Source: UBA1924 sp963976625
GTDB lineage: Bacteria; Planctomycetota; Phycisphaerae; Phycisphaerales; UBA1924
Assembly (NCBI GenBank): GCA_963976625.1
Contig: CAXBLA010000005.1
Coordinates: 88,564-152,563 of the forward strand
Reading direction: 5' to 3'
DNA length: 64,000 nucleotides
Both the position numbers and the translations under genes were made by a program. Positions 27,351 to 36,301 of this stretch are shown here, one piece after another (the stretch's first letter is position 1; the number at the start of each line of letters is the position of its first letter). The notes under the pieces are model-generated. The model was not told the origin of the DNA, made no database searches, and saw nothing but the letters and a program-made list of their open reading frames with translations.

Positions 27351-27854
27351 ATGAACGACCCAGACCCACAAGCCGCTCAGACGCCGCCTACGGCCATCGA
27401 CCGCGCGATGATGGAGCGGGCCATCGAGCTGGGCGAAGTGTCGGCAGCCGCCGGCGAGGTGCCCGTGGGCGCGATTGTGTACGAGACGCAGACGGGCACG
27501 ATCCTGGCCCAGGCGCACAACACCCGCGAGATGCACAACAACCCGGCCGGGCATGCCGAGTTCTCCGCGATCATGCAGGCGTGCGAATCGATCGATGACT
27601 GGCGGCTCAACCATTGCACGCTGGTTGTCACCCTTGAGCCGTGCCCGATGTGCGCGGGGCTGATTGTCAACTCCCGGATTGGTCGGGTGGTCTACGGGGC
27701 GTCGGACCCCAAGGGGGGCGCGGTGCGGACGCTGTTCTCACTATGCGACGATCCCCGGCTCAACCATCGGTGCGTGATCATCGAAGGGCTCGAGCAGGCC
27801 CGGTGCAGCCAGCAGCTCACGAACTTCTTCCGGGATCTGCGCAAGCAGAAGTAA
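27351..27854 (+). CDS. tadA: tRNA-specific adenosine deaminase TadA
   Basis: TadA deaminates adenosine 34 of tRNA-Arg(ACG) to inosine. The zinc site is complete: HAEFSAI supplies the His and catalytic Glu, and EPCPMCAG the two Cys. The following NSRIGRVVYGASDPKGGA is typical of TadA, and length (167) fits. The ATG at 27351 is just 6 bases past the tatC stop; a GTG at 27342 overlapping tatC is an alternative. The gene is probably cotranscribed with tatC and is the last gene before the putative origin. Confidence 0.92.
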   Translation: MNDPDPQAAQTPPTAIDRAMMERAIELGEVSAAAGEVPVGAIVYETQTGTILAQAHNTREMHNNPAGHAEFSAIMQACESIDDWRLNHCTLVVTLEPCPMCAGLIVNSRIGRVVYGASDPKGGAVRTLFSLCDDPRLNHRCVIIEGLEQARCSQQLTNFFRDLRKQK

Positions 27855-27889
27855 GCGAACCGAGTGCACGCTGAGCACAGAGAGTTATC

Positions 27890-28340
27890 ATGGGCCTGTC
27901 CACAACCTGTGGGGATTGCCTTTCCCGGACTCGCTGACTGTCTGTTGGGCTTGATCCGGAAGGGTCTTCTCTTAATAATCAATTAGATAAAGAGTTGGTG
28001 GTGGTGGTAATTAGAGCGCCTATTTGCGGGATAAGTCTGCTTTTATGAATGTAAAATCATGCGGACAATGTATTTAGGAGTGTTCCGCCATGGTTTGCAG
28101 CCTGTCGGTTGTCTGTCGATTGCGCTCGGGTTGATTGAACTGATCTGGGTGTCGGTTGTCGCGGGTTGATCGGTTGGTTGATGGCGACAATTGCTACCGA
28201 GCGCAAATGCCGGGTTATCCACAGCTTGTTCACGGCGCAGTTGGGCGCGCTTTTGGCTTCATCAAACCTGCATCGAGTCTGAACAATCCCGAACACCAAT
28301 CGAAAATTCGATAACGCGGTGGTTGGGTGTCGAGGGCTTA
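27890..28340. other. Probable replication origin region next to dnaA
   Basis: The 501 bases between tadA and dnaA hold no gene. They contain a perfect DnaA box TTATCCACA (28215-28223), a weaker one CTGTCCACA (27896-27904), an AT-rich tract (about 27966-28076), an 11-base direct repeat TGTCGGTTGTC at 28103-28113 and 28150-28160, and a perfect 10-bp inverted repeat TTGCGCTCGG (28120-28129) with CCGAGCGCAA (28197-28206). Position beside dnaA, an unwinding-prone tract and structured repeats together fit oriC. The number of perfect boxes is low, so this stays probable. Confidence 0.5.
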
Positions 28341-28355
28341 TTGTTGACGGAATAC

Positions 28356-29915
28356 TCAAGATGAACGCAGGCGGGACTCGAGTGTGCGGACCTGTTCGAG
28401 GAGTTCTGGGTCGCTCTTGCACTTGGTCGAGATCGTTTTGACGGCGTGGATCACCGTTGTGTGGTCGCGCCCGCCGAAGTGGGCCCCCACTTCTTCGAGC
28501 GAGTGCTTGGTCTTGTGGCGGGCGAGGTACATCCCGACCTGGCGCGGGTGGGCGATGGACTTGTGTCGGCGTTTGCCCAAGAGGTCCGAGCGTTTGATGT
28601 GGTAGAAGCCCGAGACCTCGGAGATGATCTGCTCGATGGTTGGGCCGGTGCCGGTGATGGCGGTCGAGGCTTTGAACTCCGAGCCCAGCGCCCGCTGGGT
28701 GAGCGCGAGGTCGATCGGGTGCTTCTCCATATTGGAGACCATCTGCAGCTTGGTGATCGCGCCCTCGAGCTCGCGGATGTTGTTGTCGATGTGGTGGGCG
28801 ACCTCGGCGGCCACCTCATCGGGCAGGTCGAGCCCGCGGTTGTGGGCCTTGCGTTTGAGGATCTCGACGCGGGACTCGAACCCGGGCTTGTCGACCTTGA
28901 CGACGAGCCCCCACAGGAACCGGGAGATCATGCGCTCTTCGAGCTCGGGGATCTCTTCGGGCGGGGCGTCGGAGCTGAGGATGATCTGCTTGTTGGATTG
29001 GTACAACGCGTTAAAGGTATGGAAGAACTCTTCTTGCGTGCGGTCGCGCTTGGCCAGGAAGTGGATGTCGTCGACGACGAGCAGGTCGATATCGCGGAAA
29101 GCGTGGCGGAACTCGACCATGCGTCCGTTCTGGACGGCGGTCATGAACTGGGTCATGAATCCATCGCACGAGACATAGTGCATGACCATGCTGGGGTGGC
29201 GTTGTTTGATTTTCAGGCAGATGGCTTGGAGGAGGTGGGTTTTGCCCAGCCCGACGCCGCCGTGGATGAAGAGCGGGTTGTAGGCGTGCCCTGGATTATC
29301 AGCAACCGCGACGGCCGCGGCGTGGGCCATCTGGTTGTTGGGCCCGATGACGAACTGGTCGAATCCATAGTCTGGGTTGATGGGCAGCGAACCGTCGTGG
29401 TCGATCCAGGCGCGTTCCGAAGCGACCTGGGCCGGTGCGGTGGATCTTGATGGGGCTTGGCTTGGCGGATTGGGCGTGGTCGGGCGGACCTGAATCTCGG
29501 GAGTCGGCGACTGATCTTGACCCTGCGGCTCATTACTTTTTTCGCCGGCTTTGTCGCTGATCGGGTTGCTATTTGGGTTGCCGGGCGTGCTCGATTCGGC
29601 TTTCTTTGACTTCGATTTTGATTTGGCCTTGGTCGATTGCTCGTTTTTGGTGGCCGAGACCCATTCGTCAGAAGGTCCGAGGAGGCGGACGCCGATGAGC
29701 TGGCCGGTGACGGAGCGGATGGCGTCGTTGAAGGCGTCGAGCCCGTTTCGGCGGAGGTAGTCGCGGTGGAGATCGGAGTGGGCGCGGACGCCGAAGGTGC
29801 CTGAAACGATGCCCAGCGGCTCGAGTTCTTCGAACCAGCGTCTGGCGACGGTCGGGTGTTCTACGCGGATGTGCGCAAGAACATCTTCCAAGACCTGGTG
29901 ATCGTGGGCGGGCAT
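28356..29915 (-). CDS. dnaA: Chromosomal replication initiator DnaA
   Basis: DnaA binds 9-mer boxes at the origin and opens it. The 519-residue product has a domain I-like N-terminus, a Lys/Ser/Pro-rich linker (about 90-165, with KAKSKSKSKK), an AAA+ domain with Walker A GGVGLGKTHLLQA and Walker B LLVVDDIHFL, and a C-terminal DNA-binding domain with the signature GGRDHTTVIHAV. It is complete. The linker is longer and more Pro-rich than in most species. A reverse-strand promoter and a perfect DnaA box lie upstream, and the probable origin lies just beyond its stop. Confidence 0.97.
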   Translation of the reverse strand: MPAHDHQVLEDVLAHIRVEHPTVARRWFEELEPLGIVSGTFGVRAHSDLHRDYLRRNGLDAFNDAIRSVTGQLIGVRLLGPSDEWVSATKNEQSTKAKSKSKSKKAESSTPGNPNSNPISDKAGEKSNEPQGQDQSPTPEIQVRPTTPNPPSQAPSRSTAPAQVASERAWIDHDGSLPINPDYGFDQFVIGPNNQMAHAAAVAVADNPGHAYNPLFIHGGVGLGKTHLLQAICLKIKQRHPSMVMHYVSCDGFMTQFMTAVQNGRMVEFRHAFRDIDLLVVDDIHFLAKRDRTQEEFFHTFNALYQSNKQIILSSDAPPEEIPELEERMISRFLWGLVVKVDKPGFESRVEILKRKAHNRGLDLPDEVAAEVAHHIDNNIRELEGAITKLQMVSNMEKHPIDLALTQRALGSEFKASTAITGTGPTIEQIISEVSGFYHIKRSDLLGKRRHKSIAHPRQVGMYLARHKTKHSLEEVGAHFGGRDHTTVIHAVKTISTKCKSDPELLEQVRTLESRLRSS

Positions 29916-30008
29916 GCGTGGAGGCTTTCAATCAAAGGCATCGGGGTGGAGCCGACGCGGTGAGCGTGAAGTGACAAATCAGCGAACGGCGTGTCCGGCT
30001 GAGCGTAT

Positions 30009-30062
30009 AGATTAAACACTCGGGCGCGTGCTTGTCAACCGTTCTCTGCGAACTTATCCACA
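30009..30062 (-). promoter_or_regulatory. dnaA promoter with upstream DnaA box
   Basis: On the reverse strand a perfect -35 TTGACA (30038-30033) is spaced 18 bases from a -10-like TAATCT (30014-30009). The perfect DnaA box TTATCCACA is written on the forward strand at 30054-30062, 15 bases beyond the -35. This is the arrangement expected for DnaA feedback on its own gene. The 322-base gap 29916-30237 holds this promoter and the divergent one at 30175-30183, and no gene. Confidence 0.65.
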
Positions 30063-30174
30063 TTGGTAGATTTGGACGGATAATTACTTTGCGCGATGGG
30101 CTGTTCGATCGGCGCGTGATGCGTTTGCACGCATGCATCGCTCATGGGTACGATGTCGATCGAGCGTATCGGTG

Positions 30175-30183
30175 TGGTATACT
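30175..30183 (+). promoter_or_regulatory. Extended -10 promoter of the phosphatase-rpiB operon
   Basis: TGGTATACT has both the TGn extension and a -10 one base from TATAAT, 55 bases before the phosphatase ATG. No good -35 is seen at the proper distance, as is usual for extended -10 promoters. Confidence 0.5.
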
Positions 30184-30237
30184 CTGCGTATGGATTCAAC
30201 CACTTTGGGTGGGGTGTTTTACGGAGGATTGATCGCG

Positions 30238-30678
30238 ATGCATGTGTTGTTTGTGTGTACAGGGAATACATGCCGATCCCCGATGGCCAAGGCGATTGCG
30301 GAATCGTTGATCGCGCGTCGTGCGTCAACGCAAACGGTGATCACGGTTGATTCGGCCGGGGTCGCGGCCAGCGATGGGCATCCGGCGACCAACGAAGCGG
30401 TCGAAGCGCTCAATGAACGCGGTATTGATCTGGGCGGGCACCAATCCAAGGGGCTCACCGCGGCGGTGGCGGCCCGGGCGGACCTGATCCTGGCGATGAC
30501 GCCTTCGCATATTCAGGGGGTGGCGTTCCACGCGCCCGAGGCCCAGGGCAAGGTTTCTTTGCTCAATCCGAATCATCCGATCGGCGATCCGTTCGGGCAG
30601 CCGATCGAGGTCTATCGTGATGTAGCCGACGAGCTGGAGAGACTGATCCAAATCAAGATCGAGGAGATCTGTTCATGA
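30238..30678 (+). CDS. Low-molecular-weight protein-tyrosine-phosphatase family protein
   Basis: The 146-residue product has the phosphatase P-loop VCTGNTCRSPMA (C-x5-R-S) right at the N-terminus and an acid motif DPFG near the end, the expected two-part active site. Such enzymes act on phosphotyrosine proteins, exopolysaccharide kinases or arginine phosphate; YwlE-like members often sit beside rpiB, as here, so a protein-arginine phosphatase is possible. The ATG at 30238 has GGAGG about 10 bases upstream. The stop overlaps the rpiB start by 4 bases. Confidence 0.87.
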   Translation: MHVLFVCTGNTCRSPMAKAIAESLIARRASTQTVITVDSAGVAASDGHPATNEAVEALNERGIDLGGHQSKGLTAAVAARADLILAMTPSHIQGVAFHAPEAQGKVSLLNPNHPIGDPFGQPIEVYRDVADELERLIQIKIEEICS

Positions 30679-31175
30679 GCGATACACATCCAATATCCGC
30701 CCTGCGCGTCATCATCGGGGCCGACCATCGCGGGCTTTCGACGGCCAAGCGGGTCCAGGACATGATGATCCAGCTCGGGCACAGCGCCGAAATCATCGAA
30801 TCATGCGAGAGCGGATGCGATTATCCGGAGCAGGCGTATCTGGTGGGTCAGGAGATCATCTCGGGGCGCGCCGATCGGGGCGTGCTGATCTGCGGCACCG
30901 GGATCGGGATGTCGATCGCGGCCAATAAGGTCGATGGGCTGCGGGCAGCACTCGTGCACGACGAGCTGACGGCTCAGCTCTCGCGCTCGCACAACGATGC
31001 CAATGTGCTGTGCCTCTCAGCGGATCTGCTCGGTGAGCGCCTGGTTGACAAAATCGTCGAGGCCTGGATGAGCGCTGAGTTCGAGGGCGGGCGACACGCC
31101 CGGCGTGTCAACAAGATCACGGCTATCCAAGACGGGCTCGATCCACGCACGGTGCAAGATACGCAGAGTGCGTAA
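30675..31175 (+). CDS. rpiB: Ribose 5-phosphate isomerase B (RpiB/LacAB family)
   Basis: RpiB interconverts ribose 5-phosphate and ribulose 5-phosphate. The 166-residue product shows the phosphate and catalytic elements GADHRGL, CDYPEQA and CGTGIGMSIAANK, where the Cys is the catalytic base region of RpiB, then SRSHNDANVL and the anion-binding RHARRV. Length fits the family. It is translationally coupled to the phosphatase gene (ATGA overlap), a frequent pairing in Gram-positive and planctomycete genomes. Confidence 0.92.
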   Translation: MSDTHPISALRVIIGADHRGLSTAKRVQDMMIQLGHSAEIIESCESGCDYPEQAYLVGQEIISGRADRGVLICGTGIGMSIAANKVDGLRAALVHDELTAQLSRSHNDANVLCLSADLLGERLVDKIVEAWMSAEFEGGRHARRVNKITAIQDGLDPRTVQDTQSA

Positions 31176-31222
31176 GCCGCTCGATGAATTGATGAACAGC
31201 CGAATCGAAACAAGCTCGCGCG

Positions 31223-34200
31223 TTACTGCGTGTTGATCTCTGTGCGCACAAACACGGTGACCTCGTTGAATCCGACGAGGACGCCGCCGGTGATCGCGGT
31301 GAGTGAGGTGGGCTGGCGATCGAGGATCAGGGGGATGGTGAGCTCGGTGGTGTCGAGCAATCGGGCGCTGCTGGGATCGAGCAGGGTGAGCTTGGTGACT
31401 GCCTGGTCCCCGTCTTCGAGGGGGAGCTGGGCGAAGATCGCGCGTGACTGGCCCCACGCGACATCGATCATCGGGCGCGCGGTGCTGATCGGATCGACGG
31501 CCAAGAGTTCGAGCTGTTGGTTGTAGGTACTGAGCCCGAGCGAGCTGGCGATGATGAACTGGTCGATGGTTGCGTGGGCCTGGATCCAGCCGTTGGGTGC
31601 GATGCGCCTGCGGGTGTCGATCGGCGAGCCCGCGACGACGCCGTCGGCGAGGTTGATGGGCCAGAGATCGGTGAATGAATCGAGCACAAGGAGTTGATCG
31701 CCGACCAGCCAGGCGGCTTGGGACTCGGCGAGGTTCTCGTCGCTGACCAACCAGTCGATGCTGCCGGCCTTGGTGTTGATCGCCACGACACGCTGGGTGG
31801 TTGCGGTGTAGAGGTTTCCGCTCTGGGAGACGCGGATCCAGCGGGGGGATTGCCCGAAGCGATCGATTGTTTGGATGGTGTCGCCGGTGCGTGGGTTGAT
31901 GGCGGCGGCGATGGACATGGCCTGTCCTGCTTGCTGCTGCTGGGCTTGGTCGGTGTAGGAGACGCCGCAGATCGCGAGGACGCCGGCGTTGAGGTCCATG
32001 TCGTGGATGCGGTTGGCGGGCAGGTTCTTGAGCCAGAGCTGCTCGCCAGTCTCAAAGTCGATGCCCATGGCTCGCCCGATGCGATCGGAGACGATCACGG
32101 TGTGCCCGTCGGTGACGATCACAATCTGAGAGTTCGGGGCGAGCCCTTGGGCCGGGGTGATGAAGTGGGTGTCGCGCTGGGCGGCGAAGTCTGGAACGCG
32201 GGTCGAGTGCTCGCTGAGTTTTCTGCCCAGCTCATCGATGGACCAGATCGGATCGCCGGTGGATGTTTCGAGGGATTCGAGGAGCCCCGAGCCGGCAGTG
32301 CTGGCGCCCTGAGGCTGGAGCATCAGCACGCGCTGTTCGTCTTGCCAGGGGATCATGGGGGCTTCGTTGGATTGGGTTTTCTTGGACCAGAAGGTCTCGA
32401 AGACCTTGCCGCCCACGCGGACATACTCGATGCGTCCGAGCTGGGGAGCGTAGAGGATGACCCCGCCGCGATCGTTGCGGACGGTGGGCTTGAGGGGTGA
32501 GCCAGTGAGGAGCCTGGGCTGATCGTCGGCGATGAACGAGCTGCCCAGGATCGGGAGCTGGTTGGACGCGTTGGCCGACTGGGCGATCTGATCGGGCGTG
32601 ACGACCTGCCCGGCCAGGCGGAGGGTGAGATTCGGGAAGGTGTCGAGGAGTTCGTCGGCGAAGGCACGGGCCTGCCCGGCGTCGGTTGAGGCTCGTGATG
32701 AGCCCCCGGCGATCATGGCCGTGATCGAGTGCTCGGCGAGCGCATCGACGACGGCTTGATCAATCGGGACGCGGAGTTGTTGCAGGGCGCGGGCCGCGTT
32801 GAGCCCTTCGTTGGCGGCACTGCTCAGCGATGAACGCTGCTGGCGGGCGTGGTAAACCTTGGTCGCATCGAGCCAGAGCGATGGGGCGATGCTCGACCAG
32901 GGGAAACGCTTGGCGAGCTGTTCGTATTGATTCGGATCGAGCCCGGAGAGATCGGTGCTTGTCGTAGCATCAGGCAAGGGTTCGAGGAAGGCGCGTTCGC
33001 GCTGGGCGAGCTGATCGAAGGAGCGGTACGGGGCGTAGCCTGACTTACGGAGGATCTCGGCGATGCGCCGCGTGGCTTCGAGCCCGGCGCGGACCGAGAT
33101 GGTCGAGTCTTCCCACATCGTGGCGCTGAGTGTTGGCTGGTCGAGGACTTCTTGGTAGGCGGCGATGGCCTTGCTCGCAGAGGCATGGAGCTCGCGCCAG
33201 GCGCCCAGGGCGATGCGGTGGGCGACGACCTGCTGGTGGGATTTGGCCAGCGTCGAGAGGTGGGCGAGCAGGGAGGCTTGATGATCAGCCGAGGACCGGG
33301 CGGGGGTTGAGTCGGTGGGCTTTGAGCGGATCATCGCGAGCACAGCGTCGAAGAGCTGGTCGCTCAGATGCTGGCGTTGATCGATGGGCAGCGGCTTGAT
33401 GACGCTCATCGCGCGTTCGATGGCGGCGATGGTTTCTTTATGTTTGTTGGCGCGGTGGGCGAGCTGGGCGAGGGTGATGGCCGAGCCAGGGTCGCGTTCG
33501 ACGCGCTCGGTGAGGATGGCCGAGGCGGTGGTCCAAGAGAGGTAGCTCGAGATATTGGTCTCGTCGACGACGATGATCTGGCCGTCGAGTGCGAGGATGT
33601 TGCCGGCGGAGTCGAGCTCGATGCGTCGATCGGCCTGGCGGGCTTTGGGGTTGACGATCTCGACGCCGAAGGAGATGGGGACAATGAGTTGGTTGCCCGT
33701 ACTCACGATGCGCCCGCGGATGCCAAGGGGGCCACCGAGGCTGTGAGATTGGAAGGTGGTCGCTGTTTCAAAGCGCTCGGCGCTGTAGTAGGTGATCCGG
33801 TTCTGGCTCACGCAGGCGATCAGGTCAGCGACATCGAGCAGGTAGAGCGATTCGCCCACTGGGTCGGCGTTGCGGGTGGCGATGGTTTGGCCGGTGTCTT
33901 TGTCGAGCTGGATGATCTGTGTGCCGTCGGTGGTGAGGGTGAATAAGCCGTGCTCGTTGACGATCGGGGTGCTGGTTGAGTACGAGGGGCGCGAGAAGCG
34001 TGCGTAGACATCGGGCGATGGCAGCGTGCGTGCCCAGCGGACGGTGCCAGTGGCGGCTTCGAGCGCGAAGGTGAGCCCGATCTGATCGGTCCAGTAGATG
34101 GTGCCGTCGTTGAGGATTGGGGACTGGGCGATCTGCCCGGACTGCTGGAAGGGCAGGGCACCGGCGGAGGCGATGTGGTGGATCCAGAGCACCGAGCCCG

Positions 34201-35596
34201 TGGCGGCGTCGAGCCCGACAACGGCGAGGTTGACCAGGCGTTGGTTGCGGTTGTTGGTGCGGGCGCCGAAGACGACGACGCCCTGATCGACGATGACCTG
34301 GCCTCGGATTGACGCGAGGCTCAGCGTGTCGCCCGGGGCTGATCGATTCTGCTTGGTTGCGTCGCCGGTCGGGATGTTGAGGCCGGTTGGGATGTTGAGA
34401 TTGGTGACATCGACGCCCCAGAGGACTTCGCCCGTGTGGGCATCGATCTTGAGCAGTCGGTTGTCCGAGCGGAGCCCGTTGCGTGGGAGCCCGGCGGGGA
34501 CATAGAGGTGATCGCCCACCGCGGTGATGGTGGTGGTGTCTTCGACGAGTCGGCCGGTGCGGACGCGGGCGTCGGGGGTGATCGGGAGGTTCTCGTTATC
34601 CTGCTGGGTTTGGAGTCTCCAGATCGTGCGGAGGGTGAAGCGATCGAAGCAGGAGATTGTGATGCCGTCGTTGGTGTAGAGTTTGTCGTCGAGGACGACG
34701 GGCGAGACCCACGGGGTGGGGATCCGGTTGGCGCCCGAGCCGGCGGTGTTGCGCGCGGGTGGTTGATAGAAATCGAGCTCGGCGTAGGGCGTGAGGTGGG
34801 CGCGGCCGAGGGACCCGGGGACGATGCCGTCGAGTGAGGGGCCGTCGAGGGTTGGTTGGTTGTTGTAGGAGTGATGTGTATTCCAGGTGAGCGCGTCGAT
34901 TGAGGTGTGGATTTGGACAGCGGGCGTAAGTTTCGGCGGGCGGCCCTGGATAGGTTGCCCGGAGCGGATGGACCAACGGTCGGCGATATCCCACGCGGCT
35001 TGGGTGTTGGTGGATCTGGCCGCGAGGATTGCGAGCGTGGCGGCTCGTGCGGCGTGATCGGTTGCGTCGGGGTGGGATTCGAGTTCTTTCAACGCGCGGA
35101 GCCCGGCGCGAAAGTGCGCACCCTCGATGAGTGTCTGCGCCCGGTGGAGGGCGGCGGTGCACCCGGGCTCGGTGAGCCAGTTGTCGCGGGCGATGCGCTC
35201 CCACTGGCCTTGTTCGAGCATGGCCCGCGCGCCCGGGGTGGTGTCTTTGCGGTACTCGGCGAGCAGCGTCGGGTGATCGAGCACGAAGCGGTGCAGGCGC
35301 TGGCGGACGGTGATTGAGATGGTTGGATCGGCCGATTCGATCAGGCGATCGCCGAGCGTGGTGATGATCTCGTCGGTGAGTCGGGCGGCTTCGCTGAGGT
35401 TGTCCTGGGCGATGAGCTGGGGCAGACGGATGAGCGCGTCGCTGGCGATGGGCGAATCGGCGAAGTAGATCGGGTTCTCGACACGCTCATTGGCGAGCTG
35501 CTGGGCGCTGGCGATCGGGGCGGCCAGGCCCATGCTCAGCGTGATCGCGGCTGCACAGATCGTCCGGTTGGCCGTGATATTGATCTTGTTGTTCAT
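31223..35596 (-). CDS. Giant secreted PQQ-like beta-propeller protein
   Basis: The 1457-residue product has a signal peptide (ICAAAITLSMGLAAPIASAQ, residues 13-32). Its N-terminal 200 residues look like helical repeats. Two sets of PQQ/WD40-like propeller blades follow, with recurring patterns such as DAHTGEVLWGVDV, DAATGSVLWIHHI, EAATGTVRWARTL, DFETGEQLWLKNL and NTKAGSIDWLV. A helical repeat region of about 350 residues (ITLAQLAHRANKHKETI onward) separates the two propellers. PQQ-type blades here are probably structural, for protein or polymer binding rather than quinone chemistry. A 6-residue tandem duplication (LNIPTG twice) is visible in one loop. Large proteins of this kind are typical of planctomycetes. 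Confidence 0.82.
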   Translation of the reverse strand: MNNKINITANRTICAAAITLSMGLAAPIASAQQLANERVENPIYFADSPIASDALIRLPQLIAQDNLSEAARLTDEIITTLGDRLIESADPTISITVRQRLHRFVLDHPTLLAEYRKDTTPGARAMLEQGQWERIARDNWLTEPGCTAALHRAQTLIEGAHFRAGLRALKELESHPDATDHAARAATLAILAARSTNTQAAWDIADRWSIRSGQPIQGRPPKLTPAVQIHTSIDALTWNTHHSYNNQPTLDGPSLDGIVPGSLGRAHLTPYAELDFYQPPARNTAGSGANRIPTPWVSPVVLDDKLYTNDGITISCFDRFTLRTIWRLQTQQDNENLPITPDARVRTGRLVEDTTTITAVGDHLYVPAGLPRNGLRSDNRLLKIDAHTGEVLWGVDVTNLNIPTGLNIPTGDATKQNRSAPGDTLSLASIRGQVIVDQGVVVFGARTNNRNQRLVNLAVVGLDAATGSVLWIHHIASAGALPFQQSGQIAQSPILNDGTIYWTDQIGLTFALEAATGTVRWARTLPSPDVYARFSRPSYSTSTPIVNEHGLFTLTTDGTQIIQLDKDTGQTIATRNADPVGESLYLLDVADLIACVSQNRITYYSAERFETATTFQSHSLGGPLGIRGRIVSTGNQLIVPISFGVEIVNPKARQADRRIELDSAGNILALDGQIIVVDETNISSYLSWTTASAILTERVERDPGSAITLAQLAHRANKHKETIAAIERAMSVIKPLPIDQRQHLSDQLFDAVLAMIRSKPTDSTPARSSADHQASLLAHLSTLAKSHQQVVAHRIALGAWRELHASASKAIAAYQEVLDQPTLSATMWEDSTISVRAGLEATRRIAEILRKSGYAPYRSFDQLAQRERAFLEPLPDATTSTDLSGLDPNQYEQLAKRFPWSSIAPSLWLDATKVYHARQQRSSLSSAANEGLNAARALQQLRVPIDQAVVDALAEHSITAMIAGGSSRASTDAGQARAFADELLDTFPNLTLRLAGQVVTPDQIAQSANASNQLPILGSSFIADDQPRLLTGSPLKPTVRNDRGGVILYAPQLGRIEYVRVGGKVFETFWSKKTQSNEAPMIPWQDEQRVLMLQPQGASTAGSGLLESLETSTGDPIWSIDELGRKLSEHSTRVPDFAAQRDTHFITPAQGLAPNSQIVIVTDGHTVIVSDRIGRAMGIDFETGEQLWLKNLPANRIHDMDLNAGVLAICGVSYTDQAQQQQAGQAMSIAAAINPRTGDTIQTIDRFGQSPRWIRVSQSGNLYTATTQRVVAINTKAGSIDWLVSDENLAESQAAWLVGDQLLVLDSFTDLWPINLADGVVAGSPIDTRRRIAPNGWIQAHATIDQFIIASSLGLSTYNQQLELLAVDPISTARPMIDVAWGQSRAIFAQLPLEDGDQAVTKLTLLDPSSARLLDTTELTIPLILDRQPTSLTAITGGVLVGFNEVTVFVRTEINTQ

Positions 35597-35761
35597 CAGT
35601 GATCGGGCGATTGTGTGCTCCGGCGAGTGCTCAAGTTATGGATCGGGTGGATGCCCATAGTCTATACCGGTTTTGGGTGCGTCTGGATGCGTGCTGGCGA
35701 TGGATCGGGGGCAGACTTTTGGTGTGTCAGCGGGCAAAGCCCAGCCGACGATGGGCGAGTG

Positions 35762-35770
35762 TGCTATTCT
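35762..35770 (+). promoter_or_regulatory. Extended -10 element immediately before a lipoprotein gene
   Basis: TGCTATTCT fits an extended -10 (TGn plus TATTCT). Transcription would begin about 7 bases later, right at the ATG at 35778, so the mRNA may be leaderless. No Shine-Dalgarno sequence is seen, which agrees. Confidence 0.35.
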
Positions 35771-35777
35771 GGTGGTG

Positions 35778-36287
35778 ATGAACACCACTCTTACATCGCC
35801 AAATGCTACTTCGAAATTTACTCGTCTACGCGGGCTCGTATCCGTCGCGGCAACGATTGGGCTGAGCCTGATGCTCGGCGGGTGCAGCAAGGCGCTGGCG
35901 CCGAGCTTTCAGGCCGTGGGCGTGCGGGTGATCGAGGAGCAGGACGCGGGCTCGGTGATCGAGTTCTCGATCGAGGCGACGAATCCCAATAAAGAGCCGA
36001 TCCCGATGCGTCAGATCTCGTATGGCGTCGAGCTTGACGGAGTCGAGGTCTTCACCGGCGTGCGGAGCCCGGAGATGACGCTGCACACCTATTCGACCCA
36101 GATGTTCCGCCTGCCCGCGGTGCTCCCGGCTGGGGCGCTCGATGGCAAGGGCGTGGTCTCTTACACGCTCAATGGCTCGGCGCTCTACATTCCGCCGGGA
36201 CGGTTGGCCGAGGTGCTCTTTGACATGAAGGTCAAGATGCCCGAGGCCCGGCTCGATCTTTCGGGCACGATCGACACAGGAAACTGA
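35778..36287 (+). CDS. LEA14-like (WHy-type) lipoprotein
   Basis: The 169-residue product has a lipoprotein signal with lipobox LMLGGC (about residue 34). The mature part resembles the LEA type 2/WHy fold: VGVRVIEEQDAGSVIEFSIEATNPNKEPIPMRQISY has the NP-N turn between strands that marks the family. Such domains are found on outer-membrane or periplasmic proteins of unclear function. It stands alone, divergent from the giant PQQ protein and convergent to the NIF3-like gene. The Shine-Dalgarno site is missing; see the promoter entry. Confidence 0.65.
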   Translation: MNTTLTSPNATSKFTRLRGLVSVAATIGLSLMLGGCSKALAPSFQAVGVRVIEEQDAGSVIEFSIEATNPNKEPIPMRQISYGVELDGVEVFTGVRSPEMTLHTYSTQMFRLPAVLPAGALDGKGVVSYTLNGSALYIPPGRLAEVLFDMKVKMPEARLDLSGTIDTGN

Positions 36288-36301
36288 GACTTCTCCAGAA
36301 C

